NCBI GenBank assembly: GCA_944389075.1
Contig: CALXLA010000002.1
Coordinates: 1 to 64,000 of the forward strand
Direction of reading: 5' to 3'
DNA from: an uncultured Spirochaetaceae bacterium
Lineage (GTDB): Bacteria; Spirochaetota; Spirochaetia; Sphaerochaetales; Sphaerochaetaceae
Length of the DNA stretch: 64,000 nt
Part shown: positions 7,385-14,966 of the stretch, piece after piece
Position numbering within the stretch: the first letter of the stretch is position 1
Layout: each line of letters begins with the position of its first letter
Position numbers and translations under genes: made by a program
The notes under the pieces: generated by a model
The model's input: the letters and a program-made list of their open reading frames with translations, nothing else
What the model was told of the DNA's origin: nothing
Database searches by the model: none

Positions 7385-8377
7385 TTATCCTCTTTTGAGG
7401 ATAGCATCAATCATCTTGTTTTCATCGTCTGAGAATGGAGCAGAATCAAGAGCCTTAAGGTTGTCTTTTATCTGGCAGAGATTCCTTGCACCAAGTATGA
7501 CGCTTGCCATCTGCTTTTGAGCAAGTACCCAGGAAAGGGCCATATGTGAAAGGCTGTCCCCGCGCTGGTCTGCAATCTTCTTAAGCTTTCTTGTTGTTTC
7601 CATAATTTCAGGAGTCAGGGATGAGTTCTTAAAGAACTGACTATGTCCGTTTGCTCTTGAATCTTCCGGTATACCATCGAGGTATTTTCCAGTCAGTATT
7701 CCTTGCTTGAGAGGGGAGTATGCAATAGCGCCGACCCCTTCTTTCTCAAGTACATCAAGAACCTTGTCATTCGAGCAGTCCAGCATTGAGTAACGCATCT
7801 GATGGATAAGGCAATGGATTCCCATGTCTTTGAGCATATGGCAGGCTTTTTCCGTATCCTCGGGACCATAGTTGCTTATTCCGACATACAGGGCCTTTCC
7901 TGATTTCACGATATCAGCAAGCGTGCTCATCGTCTCTTCAAGCGGTGTTTCCGGATCCGGACGATGATGATAGAAGATATCAACATAGTCAAGATTCATC
8001 CGCTTCAGGCTCTGGTCAAGGCTTGCTATAAGATATTTTCTGCTCCCCCAGTCCCCATAAGGCCCTGGCCACATGTCATAGCCAGCTTTCGTTGAAATGA
8101 TTATCTCATCCCTGTATGGCTTCAGATCACTGCTGATGATCTTCCCGAAAGTCTCTTCTGCGCTTCCGGGAGCAGGACCGTAGTTGTTTGCAAGATCAAA
8201 GTGAGTGATTCCAAGATCAAATGCCCCTGTAAGCATTTCCCTGCAGTTTGACAATACTGCCTGATCTCCGAAATTATGCCAAAGCCCCAGACTCATCGCT
8301 GGAAGCCTGAGTCCGCTGTTGCCGCATCTCCTGTATTCCATGGAGCTGTATCTCTCTGTGTTTGCTGAATAAACCAT
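7385..8377 (-). CDS. Aldo/keto reductase, YghZ/L-glyceraldehyde-3-phosphate reductase-like
   Basis: 330 residues from the ATG at 8377, which has GAGG about 8 nt upstream and aligns with the YghZ start (MVYSANTERY). A longer form from 8395 is possible. It has the AKR barrel with the catalytic Asp in THFDLANNYG, Lys in ISTKAGY and His in DIFYHHRPD, and NADPH-binding elements ILGARN near the end. LSLGLWHNFGD and AYSPLKQGILTGKYL are typical of the YghZ/GpR branch, tetramers that reduce L-glyceraldehyde-3-phosphate and other short aldehydes such as methylglyoxal. It is transcribed divergently from the LacI-type regulator gene. The true substrate cannot be read from sequence. Confidence 0.9.
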   Translation of the reverse strand: MVYSANTERYSSMEYRRCGNSGLRLPAMSLGLWHNFGDQAVLSNCREMLTGAFDLGITHFDLANNYGPAPGSAEETFGKIISSDLKPYRDEIIISTKAGYDMWPGPYGDWGSRKYLIASLDQSLKRMNLDYVDIFYHHRPDPETPLEETMSTLADIVKSGKALYVGISNYGPEDTEKACHMLKDMGIHCLIHQMRYSMLDCSNDKVLDVLEKEGVGAIAYSPLKQGILTGKYLDGIPEDSRANGHSQFFKNSSLTPEIMETTRKLKKIADQRGDSLSHMALSWVLAQKQMASVILGARNLCQIKDNLKALDSAPFSDDENKMIDAILKRG

Positions 8378-8416
8378 AACTAACCTCAAGGACATATTAA
8401 AACGTGAAATTTTTTC

Positions 8417-8444
8417 TTGACAAGTGAAAAAAGCAAGATATCAT
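8417..8444 (+). promoter_or_regulatory. Probable sigma-70 promoter for the LacI-family gene
   Basis: TTGACA at 8417-8422 and TATCAT at 8439-8444 are separated by 16 bp, facing right. Transcription from here would give a leader of about 165 nt before the regulator start at 8618, covering both copies of the direct repeat listed next. Confidence 0.5.
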
Positions 8445-8456
8445 AAAAGCATGGTT

Positions 8457-8473
8457 GGTGTATTAGTTTACTA
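8457..8473 (+). repeat. Direct repeat copy 1, candidate operator
   Basis: GGTGTATTAGTTTACTA here and GGTGTATCAGTTTACTA at 8591-8607 match at 16 of 17 positions, 134 bp apart. The core TAGTTTACTA is an inverted repeat (TAGT-TT-ACTA) of a size bound by LacI-type dimers. Both copies lie in the leader between the divergent reductase and the regulator gene, which fits autoregulation or DNA looping. Confidence 0.5.
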
Positions 8474-8590
8474 CTGATTGCTGACTTAGTTTGGTTATGG
8501 TGTCGTATGATATGTTCTTTATATATAATACGATATATTTTCGTTGCTTGATAATCTTCTGTATTACATGGTTGCTCATGTGATATATTA

Positions 8591-8607
8591 GGTGTATCAG
8601 TTTACTA
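8591..8607 (+). repeat. Direct repeat copy 2, candidate operator
   Basis: Second copy of the 17-bp element, ending 10 bp before the TTG start of the LacI-family gene and overlapping its probable ribosome site. A protein bound here could block translation-coupled transcription of the regulator. See copy 1 at 8457-8473. Confidence 0.5.
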
Positions 8608-8617
8608 GGATCTGGAA

Positions 8618-9625
8618 TTGCAGAAGGAAGTAGTCAACATCTCGATGATCGCCGATATGGCAGGGGTGTCAAAGGCAAGTGTTTCCAACTACCTGAACAA
8701 CAGGAGCGGGAAGCTTTCCAAAGAAACTTCTGACCGCATTGCTAAGGTTATCAAAGACTGCAATTACATACCGAATTTCGGTGCGCGCCGCATAAGGAAA
8801 GCAGGACTGAGCAAAACGATAGGGATTGTCCTTAAGGATACGCTCCTGCAGTCCATGTTCACGATTCCTTTTTACAGTTTCATGATGAAAGGAATAGGGA
8901 ACGTACTTGGAAAAGCCGGATATGCGACAATTCTCATACCGGAGAAGGATCATGATTCACGTTCTTCTCTTGATTACATAAAGGAACTGAGTTCCGGATT
9001 TGTCGATGGCTTCATATTGTTCGATATCCATGTTGATGACATATATGTGAAAGAACTATCGGCGTGCGACATTCCTTTCATATCGATGGGCAATGTCTTT
9101 GATGATACTTCCCCGAATTATGTAGGTACTGATTATTATTCAGGATCAAGGGATGTCGTGAATTACCTTGTTTCCTGTGGATGTACGAATCTGGCTGTGT
9201 CTATCGGAATACCTGAGTCCATAGTCAGCAGACAGCTTTTCGATGGTTTTTCCGATGAGTTGGCAGCTAATGGCTTATCTGTGAACAGCAATTTTGTGAT
9301 ACAGGGGAAAAGCGATATGGACGAATCCATCTTTGATGAGCTCCTTACGCTTTTCCAGCAGGATAACAGGCCAGATGGGATTCTTCTTTCGGAGAGACAT
9401 TTCTATGACCTGTCGGAGGTTGCAAAAGTCCTGGGATTCAATCTTTTCGATACCGTAAGAGTAGTTCTCTATAGCTATTTTTTCAGGATGGTGGAGATGG
9501 ATTTCTCCTATCTTGATATTCCTTATGAGGAGATTGGTGCGGCTGGTGCTACGAATCTGCTGAATCTCCTGGAGGGAAAGACTATACAGCCTTTGCTTTT
9601 CAAGCCCAGGCTGGTCAGAAAATAG
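8618..9625 (+). CDS. LacI-family transcriptional regulator
   Basis: 335 residues from a TTG start at 8618, with CTAGGA upstream. The helix-turn-helix (VNISMIADMAGVSKASVSNYLN, about residues 6-27) and hinge helix region (IPNFGARRIR) are typical LacI. A type I periplasmic-binding-protein-like effector domain follows (IGIVLKD, VDGFILFDI, GTDYYSG, PDGILLSE). The C-terminal effector lobe is shorter and less regular than usual. It probably represses the downstream transporter and catabolic genes starting at 9685 in response to an imported sugar. An isolated perfect palindrome at 9631-9643 lies between this gene and the first structural gene. Confidence 0.92.
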   Translation: MQKEVVNISMIADMAGVSKASVSNYLNNRSGKLSKETSDRIAKVIKDCNYIPNFGARRIRKAGLSKTIGIVLKDTLLQSMFTIPFYSFMMKGIGNVLGKAGYATILIPEKDHDSRSSLDYIKELSSGFVDGFILFDIHVDDIYVKELSACDIPFISMGNVFDDTSPNYVGTDYYSGSRDVVNYLVSCGCTNLAVSIGIPESIVSRQLFDGFSDELAANGLSVNSNFVIQGKSDMDESIFDELLTLFQQDNRPDGILLSERHFYDLSEVAKVLGFNLFDTVRVVLYSYFFRMVEMDFSYLDIPYEEIGAAGATNLLNLLEGKTIQPLLFKPRLVRK

Positions 9626-9630
9626 GTTAG

Positions 9631-9643
9631 ATCCGTTACGGAT
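9631..9643. promoter_or_regulatory. Perfect palindrome ATCCGTTACGGAT, candidate operator
   Basis: ATCCGT-T-ACGGAT is a perfect 13-bp inverted repeat 5 bp after the regulator stop and 42 bp before the solute-binding protein start. No T-tract follows, so it is a better operator candidate than terminator. Its sequence differs from the repeats at 8457 and 8591, so a different protein may bind it. Confidence 0.4.
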
Positions 9644-9684
9644 TTGAATATGTATCATAAAGGACTTTAAAAGGAGGTATCTTT

Positions 9685-10953
9685 ATGAATAAGGCATTCA
9701 AGGTTCTGGTTTGCGCACTCATGCTTGCTCTTTGCATGGGCGGTATATTCGCATCCGGTTCTGCTGAGCAGGACAAGCTCATCATCTGGGACAAGTCTGA
9801 GTATGTAGGCGCATACAATGAACTTGCAAGAGCTCGTTTTGAAGAGTTCTGTGCTGCTAATGGCGTAGAAGGCGAATATGTAATCGTACCACCAAACGAT
9901 CTCAGACAGCGTCTTTATGCAGCTATCGAAGGCGGAAACCCACCAGATATCGTTGTAACTGACGATTTCATGGCAAAGCAGTTCGCAGGAATGGGACAGC
10001 TTGCTGATGTGAGCGATATCAAAACATCGCTTCCATTCATCCAGGCAGGACTGAACGTATCATTCTGTGAGGATGGCGAATACATTGTTCCTATTGCAAT
10101 GCTTGCACCTGGTCTCTATCTGAGAGCCGACAAGTGGGCTGAAGCTGGTCTTGACTATCCTACAACTTGGGAAGAGCTCAGAGAGGATGCAAGAATCATC
10201 AACGATCCTGAGAATGATTTCTATGCACTTGGCTATCCAATGGGAACATCCGGTGGCGGAGATGCAGAGGGTATGTGCCGTGCAGTTATCCTCGCATTCG
10301 GCGGTGTGCCTGTTGATGTAGAAGGAAATGTGACAGTCAATTCACCAGAGACACTTGCAGCTCTTGAGTTCATCGCATCTCTTTATGAGGAAGGTCTCTG
10401 CCCACCATCAGCTATTACATGGGATGATATGGGCAACAACACAGCATACCTTGCTGGTTCCGTTGGTGTCATCCAGAATTCAGGAAGCCTCTACTCACAG
10501 CTGAGAACTGATAATCCTGAGCTCTTTGAGAATACGATCATTCTTCCTTTCATGGCTGGTCCTGCTGGCTCATTTGCTCCTACAGGTTCTAACTGCTTCA
10601 TCATCTTTGAGAATGGTGGTTCTGTCGATATGGCAAAGAAGTATGTCACAGAATTCTTCGATATGGACTTCTATAAGAACCTCGTTATCCAGATGGGTGG
10701 TATGTGGCAGCCTGTCATCGAAGGTGCTGACGATGATCCGTTCTGGGAAGATCCTGAGAATTCTGGCTGGCTTGCCAACTCTCTCGGTGGTGTTCCTAAC
10801 ACATATCCAGCTCCTGTCAATGATGCTACAAACAGAGCATTTAGTGAGCAGGTATGCGTACGTGCTGTACAGAAGATCGTACTCCAGGGAATGGATCCTC
10901 AGCAGGCACTTAATGAGCTTGAAGCGGATTTCAACAGAATCCTCGGCAAGTAA
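9685..10953 (+). CDS. ABC sugar transporter, extracellular solute-binding protein (family 1)
   Basis: 422 residues with a signal peptide (MNKAFKVLVCALMLALCMGG) and the SGSAE stretch common after spirochaete export signals. It has the family 1 solute-binding pattern: KLIIWDKSEY at the mature start, ARFEEFCAANG, GNPPDIVVTDDF, YPTTWEELRED and late aromatic residues (MWQPVIEG, DPFWEDPEN). It would capture an oligosaccharide or glycoside in the periplasm and hand it to the two permeases that follow. A strong AAAGGAGG precedes the ATG. An intercistronic terminator after the gene suggests it is made in excess over the permeases. No ATPase gene is in this cluster, so a shared MsmK/UgpC-type ATPase elsewhere is likely. 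Confidence 0.93.
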   Translation: MNKAFKVLVCALMLALCMGGIFASGSAEQDKLIIWDKSEYVGAYNELARARFEEFCAANGVEGEYVIVPPNDLRQRLYAAIEGGNPPDIVVTDDFMAKQFAGMGQLADVSDIKTSLPFIQAGLNVSFCEDGEYIVPIAMLAPGLYLRADKWAEAGLDYPTTWEELREDARIINDPENDFYALGYPMGTSGGGDAEGMCRAVILAFGGVPVDVEGNVTVNSPETLAALEFIASLYEEGLCPPSAITWDDMGNNTAYLAGSVGVIQNSGSLYSQLRTDNPELFENTIILPFMAGPAGSFAPTGSNCFIIFENGGSVDMAKKYVTEFFDMDFYKNLVIQMGGMWQPVIEGADDDPFWEDPENSGWLANSLGGVPNTYPAPVNDATNRAFSEQVCVRAVQKIVLQGMDPQQALNELEADFNRILGK

Positions 10954-10968
10954 TGAATCACTGAATAA

Positions 10969-10998
10969 GGGTGTGGCATCACGCCACGCCCATTTTTT
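10969..10998 (+). terminator. Intercistronic terminator/attenuator between binding protein and permeases
   Basis: GGGTGTGGC (10969-10977) pairs with GCCACGCCC (10983-10991), including one G-U pair, around the loop ATCAC/ATCA, and is followed by ATTTTTT. It is a full Rho-independent terminator shape inside the operon, so it would reduce permease transcripts relative to the binding protein. Confidence 0.75.
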
Positions 10999-11012
10999 AC
11001 CAGGAGGTTGGT

Positions 11013-11897
11013 ATGGGACATGAAGCTTCGATTTTCAGGACAGAACGTAAGCTTGGACTGGCTTTCACTCTGCCTATTTTCATCCTGATATTCCTGCTGA
11101 TGGGCTTCCCATTCGCATATACTATATATCTCAGTCTTACAAACAAGACAGTAGGAATGCCTGCGACATTCGTAGGTCTTGCAAATTATATATCGATTTT
11201 CACCGATCCGACTTATTGGCGCATTGTCGGCAATACGGTTATCTACACAGTAATATGTATCGTTGTAAAGCTTGTACTGGGAATGCTTTTCGCGCTTCTT
11301 CTCAATGAGAAGTTCCATGGCAGGGCGATAACAAGAGTTGCGATGCTTCTGCCTTGGGCAATACCCGGCATGGTTGCAGCGAATACGTGGAAATGGATGT
11401 ATAACGATCAGTATGGAATCATAAATGAGATTCTCAGGGATCTGCATCTGATTTCAACGCCAATACCATGGCTTGGAAGCATGAATCTGGCACTCTTCTC
11501 CGTAATCATTGTGAATATCTGGAGGGGTGTTCCCTTCTTCCTTTTCAGTATTCTTGGAGCTCTTCAGTCGATTGATGATCAGCTTTATGATGCCGGAAAG
11601 ATTGATGGCGCGAATGTTTTCCAGCGTTTCTTCAATATAACTCTGCCTTCAATTATGCCTGTTGTTGCAATATCCACATTGCTTTCGACGATCTGGACAT
11701 TCAACGATTTCGATAATATCTGGCTTATTACCGGAGGCGGTCCTCTCAATGCATCTAGCGTAATCGCTACATATACCTATGAGCAGGCCTTTATGTATAA
11801 CGATATGGCTAGAGGTATGGCTGTCGCTGTATCTGTAGTACCTGTATTGCTTATTCTCATGGTTCTTGTCATGAAACATAGGTCTACAAACGAATAA
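11013..11897 (+). CDS. ABC sugar transporter permease, MalF/UgpA type
   Basis: 294 residues from the ATG at 11013, which has AGGAGG at 11003-11008; an earlier in-frame ATG at 10971 lies inside the terminator. Six membrane segments are visible, starting with LGLAFTLPIFILIFLLMGFPFAYTI. The EAA loop that docks the ATPase is in the cytoplasmic segment around LYDAGKIDGANVFQRFFNITLP (split here by family alignment), with the usual A-x3-DGA core. It pairs with the MalG-type permease directly downstream to form the channel. Confidence 0.93.
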   Translation: MGHEASIFRTERKLGLAFTLPIFILIFLLMGFPFAYTIYLSLTNKTVGMPATFVGLANYISIFTDPTYWRIVGNTVIYTVICIVVKLVLGMLFALLLNEKFHGRAITRVAMLLPWAIPGMVAANTWKWMYNDQYGIINEILRDLHLISTPIPWLGSMNLALFSVIIVNIWRGVPFFLFSILGALQSIDDQLYDAGKIDGANVFQRFFNITLPSIMPVVAISTLLSTIWTFNDFDNIWLITGGGPLNASSVIATYTYEQAFMYNDMARGMAVAVSVVPVLLILMVLVMKHRSTNE

Positions 11898-11910
11898 AGG
11901 AGGGAAACAT

Positions 11911-12753
11911 ATGAAATCACTTAAGCATTCATATATCGCAAAGCGCGTAATGATTTATGTTGCAGCTATCGTCGGCATAGTATGGTCATGTTTCCCTGTC
12001 TACTGGATGATCAAGTCATCGCTTACACCTAACGATGAGATGTATGAGCTTCATCCAAGCCTTATCCCATCGAGACTTACGCTAGATCATTACAAGCAGC
12101 TTTTCACTCAGTCTGAGTTCATGACTTTCTTCTGGAACAGTCTTTATGTTGCTGTAATAACTACAGCTATCGCAATTATCCTTTCGATTCTTGCATCGTA
12201 TGCAATGACGAGGCTGCGCTTCAGGGGAAGATCATTCATCAGGAAGGCTATTTTCTATGCATATCTTCTTCCTACAGCGGTTCTCTTCATACCGATGTAT
12301 ATGATGATAAGCAAGATTGGAATGATCAATGACAGGAATAGCCTTATCATCGTATATCAGACAATCGTAATACCATATGCCTGCTATATGCTTATAAGCT
12401 ATTTCGCAGCAATTCCAAAGTCATTGGAGGAGGCAGCTTTTGTTGATGGATGTACTCATATAGGGGCTCTTATCAAAGTTGTCCTTCCAATCGCAGCACC
12501 AGGTATTGCAGTTGTCGCAACATTCTCCTTCACGATGTCATGGAATGAATATCTGTATGCTATGGTTCTTACGACAAGTCCTAGCCAGCAGACAGTTCCT
12601 GTAGGCATATCATCATTCAGATACTCAGACAATATGATCTGGGGCCTGATTATGAGTTCATCGGTAATCGCATCTCTTCCTGCAGTAATTCTATACATGC
12701 TTGCACAGCGCTTCATGGTGACAGGTCTTGCCGCAGGTGGTGTTAAACAGTAA
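11911..12753 (+). CDS. ABC sugar transporter permease, MalG/UgpE type
   Basis: 280 residues, six membrane helices, start AAAGGAGG-spaced ATG at 11911, 13 bp after the first permease. The EAA motif is EEAAFVDGCTHIGALIKVVLP around residues 170-190, with the canonical E-A-A-x3-G pattern, and the last loop (VTGLAAGGVKQ) is the standard end of MalG-type permeases. Together with the upstream permease it forms the membrane channel of the importer. No nucleotide-binding subunit is encoded nearby. Confidence 0.94.
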   Translation: MKSLKHSYIAKRVMIYVAAIVGIVWSCFPVYWMIKSSLTPNDEMYELHPSLIPSRLTLDHYKQLFTQSEFMTFFWNSLYVAVITTAIAIILSILASYAMTRLRFRGRSFIRKAIFYAYLLPTAVLFIPMYMMISKIGMINDRNSLIIVYQTIVIPYACYMLISYFAAIPKSLEEAAFVDGCTHIGALIKVVLPIAAPGIAVVATFSFTMSWNEYLYAMVLTTSPSQQTVPVGISSFRYSDNMIWGLIMSSSVIASLPAVILYMLAQRFMVTGLAAGGVKQ

Positions 12754-12778
12754 TTGAAGTATTCACATAGGAGGAATT

Positions 12779-14140
12779 ATGGATACTTTTGAAAAAGGTC
12801 TGGGCAATTTCAACAGATGCTCGTCTCCATCAGATCTCAGGATAACGGATATCAGAGTCGCAAAGATCCAGGGTGCACCAATGGATTGCATTATGGTCAA
12901 GATTCTGACAAACAGCGAATTGGTCGGTTATGGCGAAATCAGAGACTGGAGCTCTGAAACATACGGCCTTATGCTCAAGAGCAGGCTTATCGGTGAGAAT
13001 CCCTGCAACATCGATAAGATATTCAGGAGAATCAAGCAGTTTGGCGGACACTCAAGACAGGGCGGTGGTGTATCAGGTATTGAGCTCGCTCTCTGGGATC
13101 TTGCTGGAAAAGCTTATGGTGTTCCTGTCTATCAGATGCTTGGTGGCAAATTCCGTGATAAGGTCCGTGTTTATGCTGATACGGACTGTGAAGGAAAGCC
13201 AGATGGCAAGAAGATGGGCGAGGCTCTCAAGAAGAGAATGGACCTTGGCTTCACATTCCTGAAGATGGACTGGGGTGCTCCTGAACTTCTTGAAATGGAG
13301 ATCCCTGGAACTCTCTGTGCACCTCTCGGTTTTGTTGATGAGCTCAGAGAGCTTGAGCCGTATACGAATGATTCAAGAGAAGAGAACAGGCATCTCTACA
13401 AGAAAGCCTGGGATATCGTGAATACGGCTCATCCTTTCACAGGTCTTCAGATCACAGAGAAAGGCCTCGATGTTCTTGAACAATATATCGCAGATGTTCG
13501 TTCCGTTATCGGATATGAAATACCGCTTGCAATAGATCATGTCGGACATATCGGGGTTACGGAATGCATCAAGCTTGCAAAGAGAGCAGAGAAGTATAAT
13601 ATCGCATGGATTGAGGACATGCTTCCTTGGCAGATGACAGAAGGCTATAAGAGGCTTGCTGCAAATACAACCATTCCACTCTGTACTGGTGAGGATATCT
13701 ATCTCAAAGAGAACTTCAGACCTCTTCTTGAGTCTGGTGCTCTTGGCGTTATCCATCCTGATATTCTTTCCACTGGCGGTATTCTTGAGACAAAGAAGAT
13801 CGGAGATATGGCTCAGGACAATGGAGTTGCAATGGCTATCCATATGGCTGAGACACCGATTGCAATGATGGCTGCTGCACATACGGCAACGGCAACTGAA
13901 AACTTCCTTGCCCTCGAATTCCATTCGGTGGATATCCCATGGTGGCAGGAGCTTGTTGAGATGGATAACAAGCCTATCATCAAGAATGGATTCATCGAAG
14001 TATCAGATGCACCAGGACTTGGTATCAAGGGACTTAATGATGAAGTCATCAGAGAACATATGCACAGTTCGGAGAAGGATATCTGGCTTCCAACTGATGC
14101 ATGGGACAAAGAATGGTCACACGATAGGCTCTGGAGCTAA
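12779..14140 (+). CDS. Enolase-superfamily dehydratase/racemase (mandelate racemase/MLE family)
   Basis: 453 residues, longer than most family members because of a long insert around 180-225 (EPYTNDSREENRHLYKKAW). The N-terminal capping domain ends near GGVSGIELALWDLAGKA. In the barrel the three metal ligands appear to be Asp in AIDHVGH, Glu in WIEDMLPW and Glu in CTGEDIY. A Lys in FLKMDW and a His in IHMAETP are candidate general bases. Most such proteins dehydrate sugar acids to 2-keto-3-deoxy acids. Its place after a sugar importer and before an RraA-fold protein suggests breakdown of an acidic sugar, but the substrate cannot be assigned. Confidence 0.87.
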   Translation: MDTFEKGLGNFNRCSSPSDLRITDIRVAKIQGAPMDCIMVKILTNSELVGYGEIRDWSSETYGLMLKSRLIGENPCNIDKIFRRIKQFGGHSRQGGGVSGIELALWDLAGKAYGVPVYQMLGGKFRDKVRVYADTDCEGKPDGKKMGEALKKRMDLGFTFLKMDWGAPELLEMEIPGTLCAPLGFVDELRELEPYTNDSREENRHLYKKAWDIVNTAHPFTGLQITEKGLDVLEQYIADVRSVIGYEIPLAIDHVGHIGVTECIKLAKRAEKYNIAWIEDMLPWQMTEGYKRLAANTTIPLCTGEDIYLKENFRPLLESGALGVIHPDILSTGGILETKKIGDMAQDNGVAMAIHMAETPIAMMAAAHTATATENFLALEFHSVDIPWWQELVEMDNKPIIKNGFIEVSDAPGLGIKGLNDEVIREHMHSSEKDIWLPTDAWDKEWSHDRLWS

Positions 14141-14157
14141 TAGGGAGGTTTGTAGCT

Positions 14158-14862
14158 ATGAGCGAGATTGACAACATTGTAGAACTTCAGAAGCGCTGGA
14201 TTAAGATCCGCAGTGCTAACATCTATGACACACTGGATAAGATGGGATATCCGAATCAGTGCATAAGCCTTGCTATCAAGCCGATAGTTCCTGGAACACG
14301 CATTGCTGGATGTGCTGTCACGATGCGCGGTATCAGAGCCCCTTACTCGGAAGAGGAAATCGAAGCCAATAAGGCAGAACTGGATCCTCCTTTCGAGCAG
14401 ATCCAGAGCTATGCATATCCTGGATGTGTAATCGTAATCGATGGTGGTGGCGAGCCTATGACTGGAAAGTGCGGCGAGATGACAAGCTGGGCTTTCAAGC
14501 AGAAAGGTGCTACAGGTATTGTAGTCGATGGCTATATCAGAGACTATGAAGGGCTTCTTGATATTCCTGATTACACTGTATGTTCAAAGGGCACTGCTCC
14601 TATCGAATCGAAGCAGCGCTGGATGCTCAGGGAATTCAATACAGTAATCGGTATGCCGGGTACTCTTACTACAACTGTAAGGGTAAAGCCAGGTGACTGG
14701 ATTGTAGGTGATACTGATGGAGTTATGGTAATTCCTAAGGAAATCGCGGCAGAGGCACTTGTAAATGCAGAGGAAATCGAAGCACGCGAGGAAGGCATGA
14801 GAAATGATATGAAGAAGGGAATGTCATTCCAGGATGCTTTCGAAAAGTGGGGAAGAGCCTGA
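14158..14862 (+). CDS. RraA-fold protein (HMG/CHA aldolase / demethylmenaquinone methyltransferase-like family)
   Basis: 234 residues. The RraA-family signature is GKCGEMTSWAFKQKGATG followed by VVDGYIRDYEG, in which the Arg-Asp pair and the preceding Gly-Glu bind the divalent metal and pyruvate enolate in class II aldolases of this fold. The N-terminal helix ANIYDTLDKMG is also typical. Proteins of this fold either cleave 4-carboxy-4-hydroxy-2-oxoacids to pyruvate or decarboxylate oxaloacetate; some bind RNase E. Beside a sugar-acid dehydratase an aldolase or decarboxylase role is more likely than RNase control. It starts 17 bp after the dehydratase with GGGAGG. Confidence 0.85.
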   Translation: MSEIDNIVELQKRWIKIRSANIYDTLDKMGYPNQCISLAIKPIVPGTRIAGCAVTMRGIRAPYSEEEIEANKAELDPPFEQIQSYAYPGCVIVIDGGGEPMTGKCGEMTSWAFKQKGATGIVVDGYIRDYEGLLDIPDYTVCSKGTAPIESKQRWMLREFNTVIGMPGTLTTTVRVKPGDWIVGDTDGVMVIPKEIAAEALVNAEEIEAREEGMRNDMKKGMSFQDAFEKWGRA

Positions 14863-14883
14863 TAATTCCAATTTCCTGATGAT

Positions 14884-14918
14884 GAGGCTGTCATGGAGTT
14901 CTGTCTTCTGGCAGCCTC
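14884..14918 (+). terminator. Stem-loop after the RraA-like gene
   Basis: GAGGCTG at 14884-14890 pairs with CAGCCTC at 14912-14918 across a 21-nt loop, followed by TTCTGCT. The T-tract is poor, so termination is uncertain; it separates the dehydratase/RraA genes from the GH1 gene. Confidence 0.35.
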
Positions 14919-14966
14919 TTCTGCTGATATATGGCAATTATGCTATCATCTTTGCAGGAGGTCATA

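Noticed and set aside
13373-13924. A 183-residue reverse frame inside the enolase-superfamily gene
   Set aside because: Cys/His-rich shadow of a well-supported coding frame; no start site, no motif.
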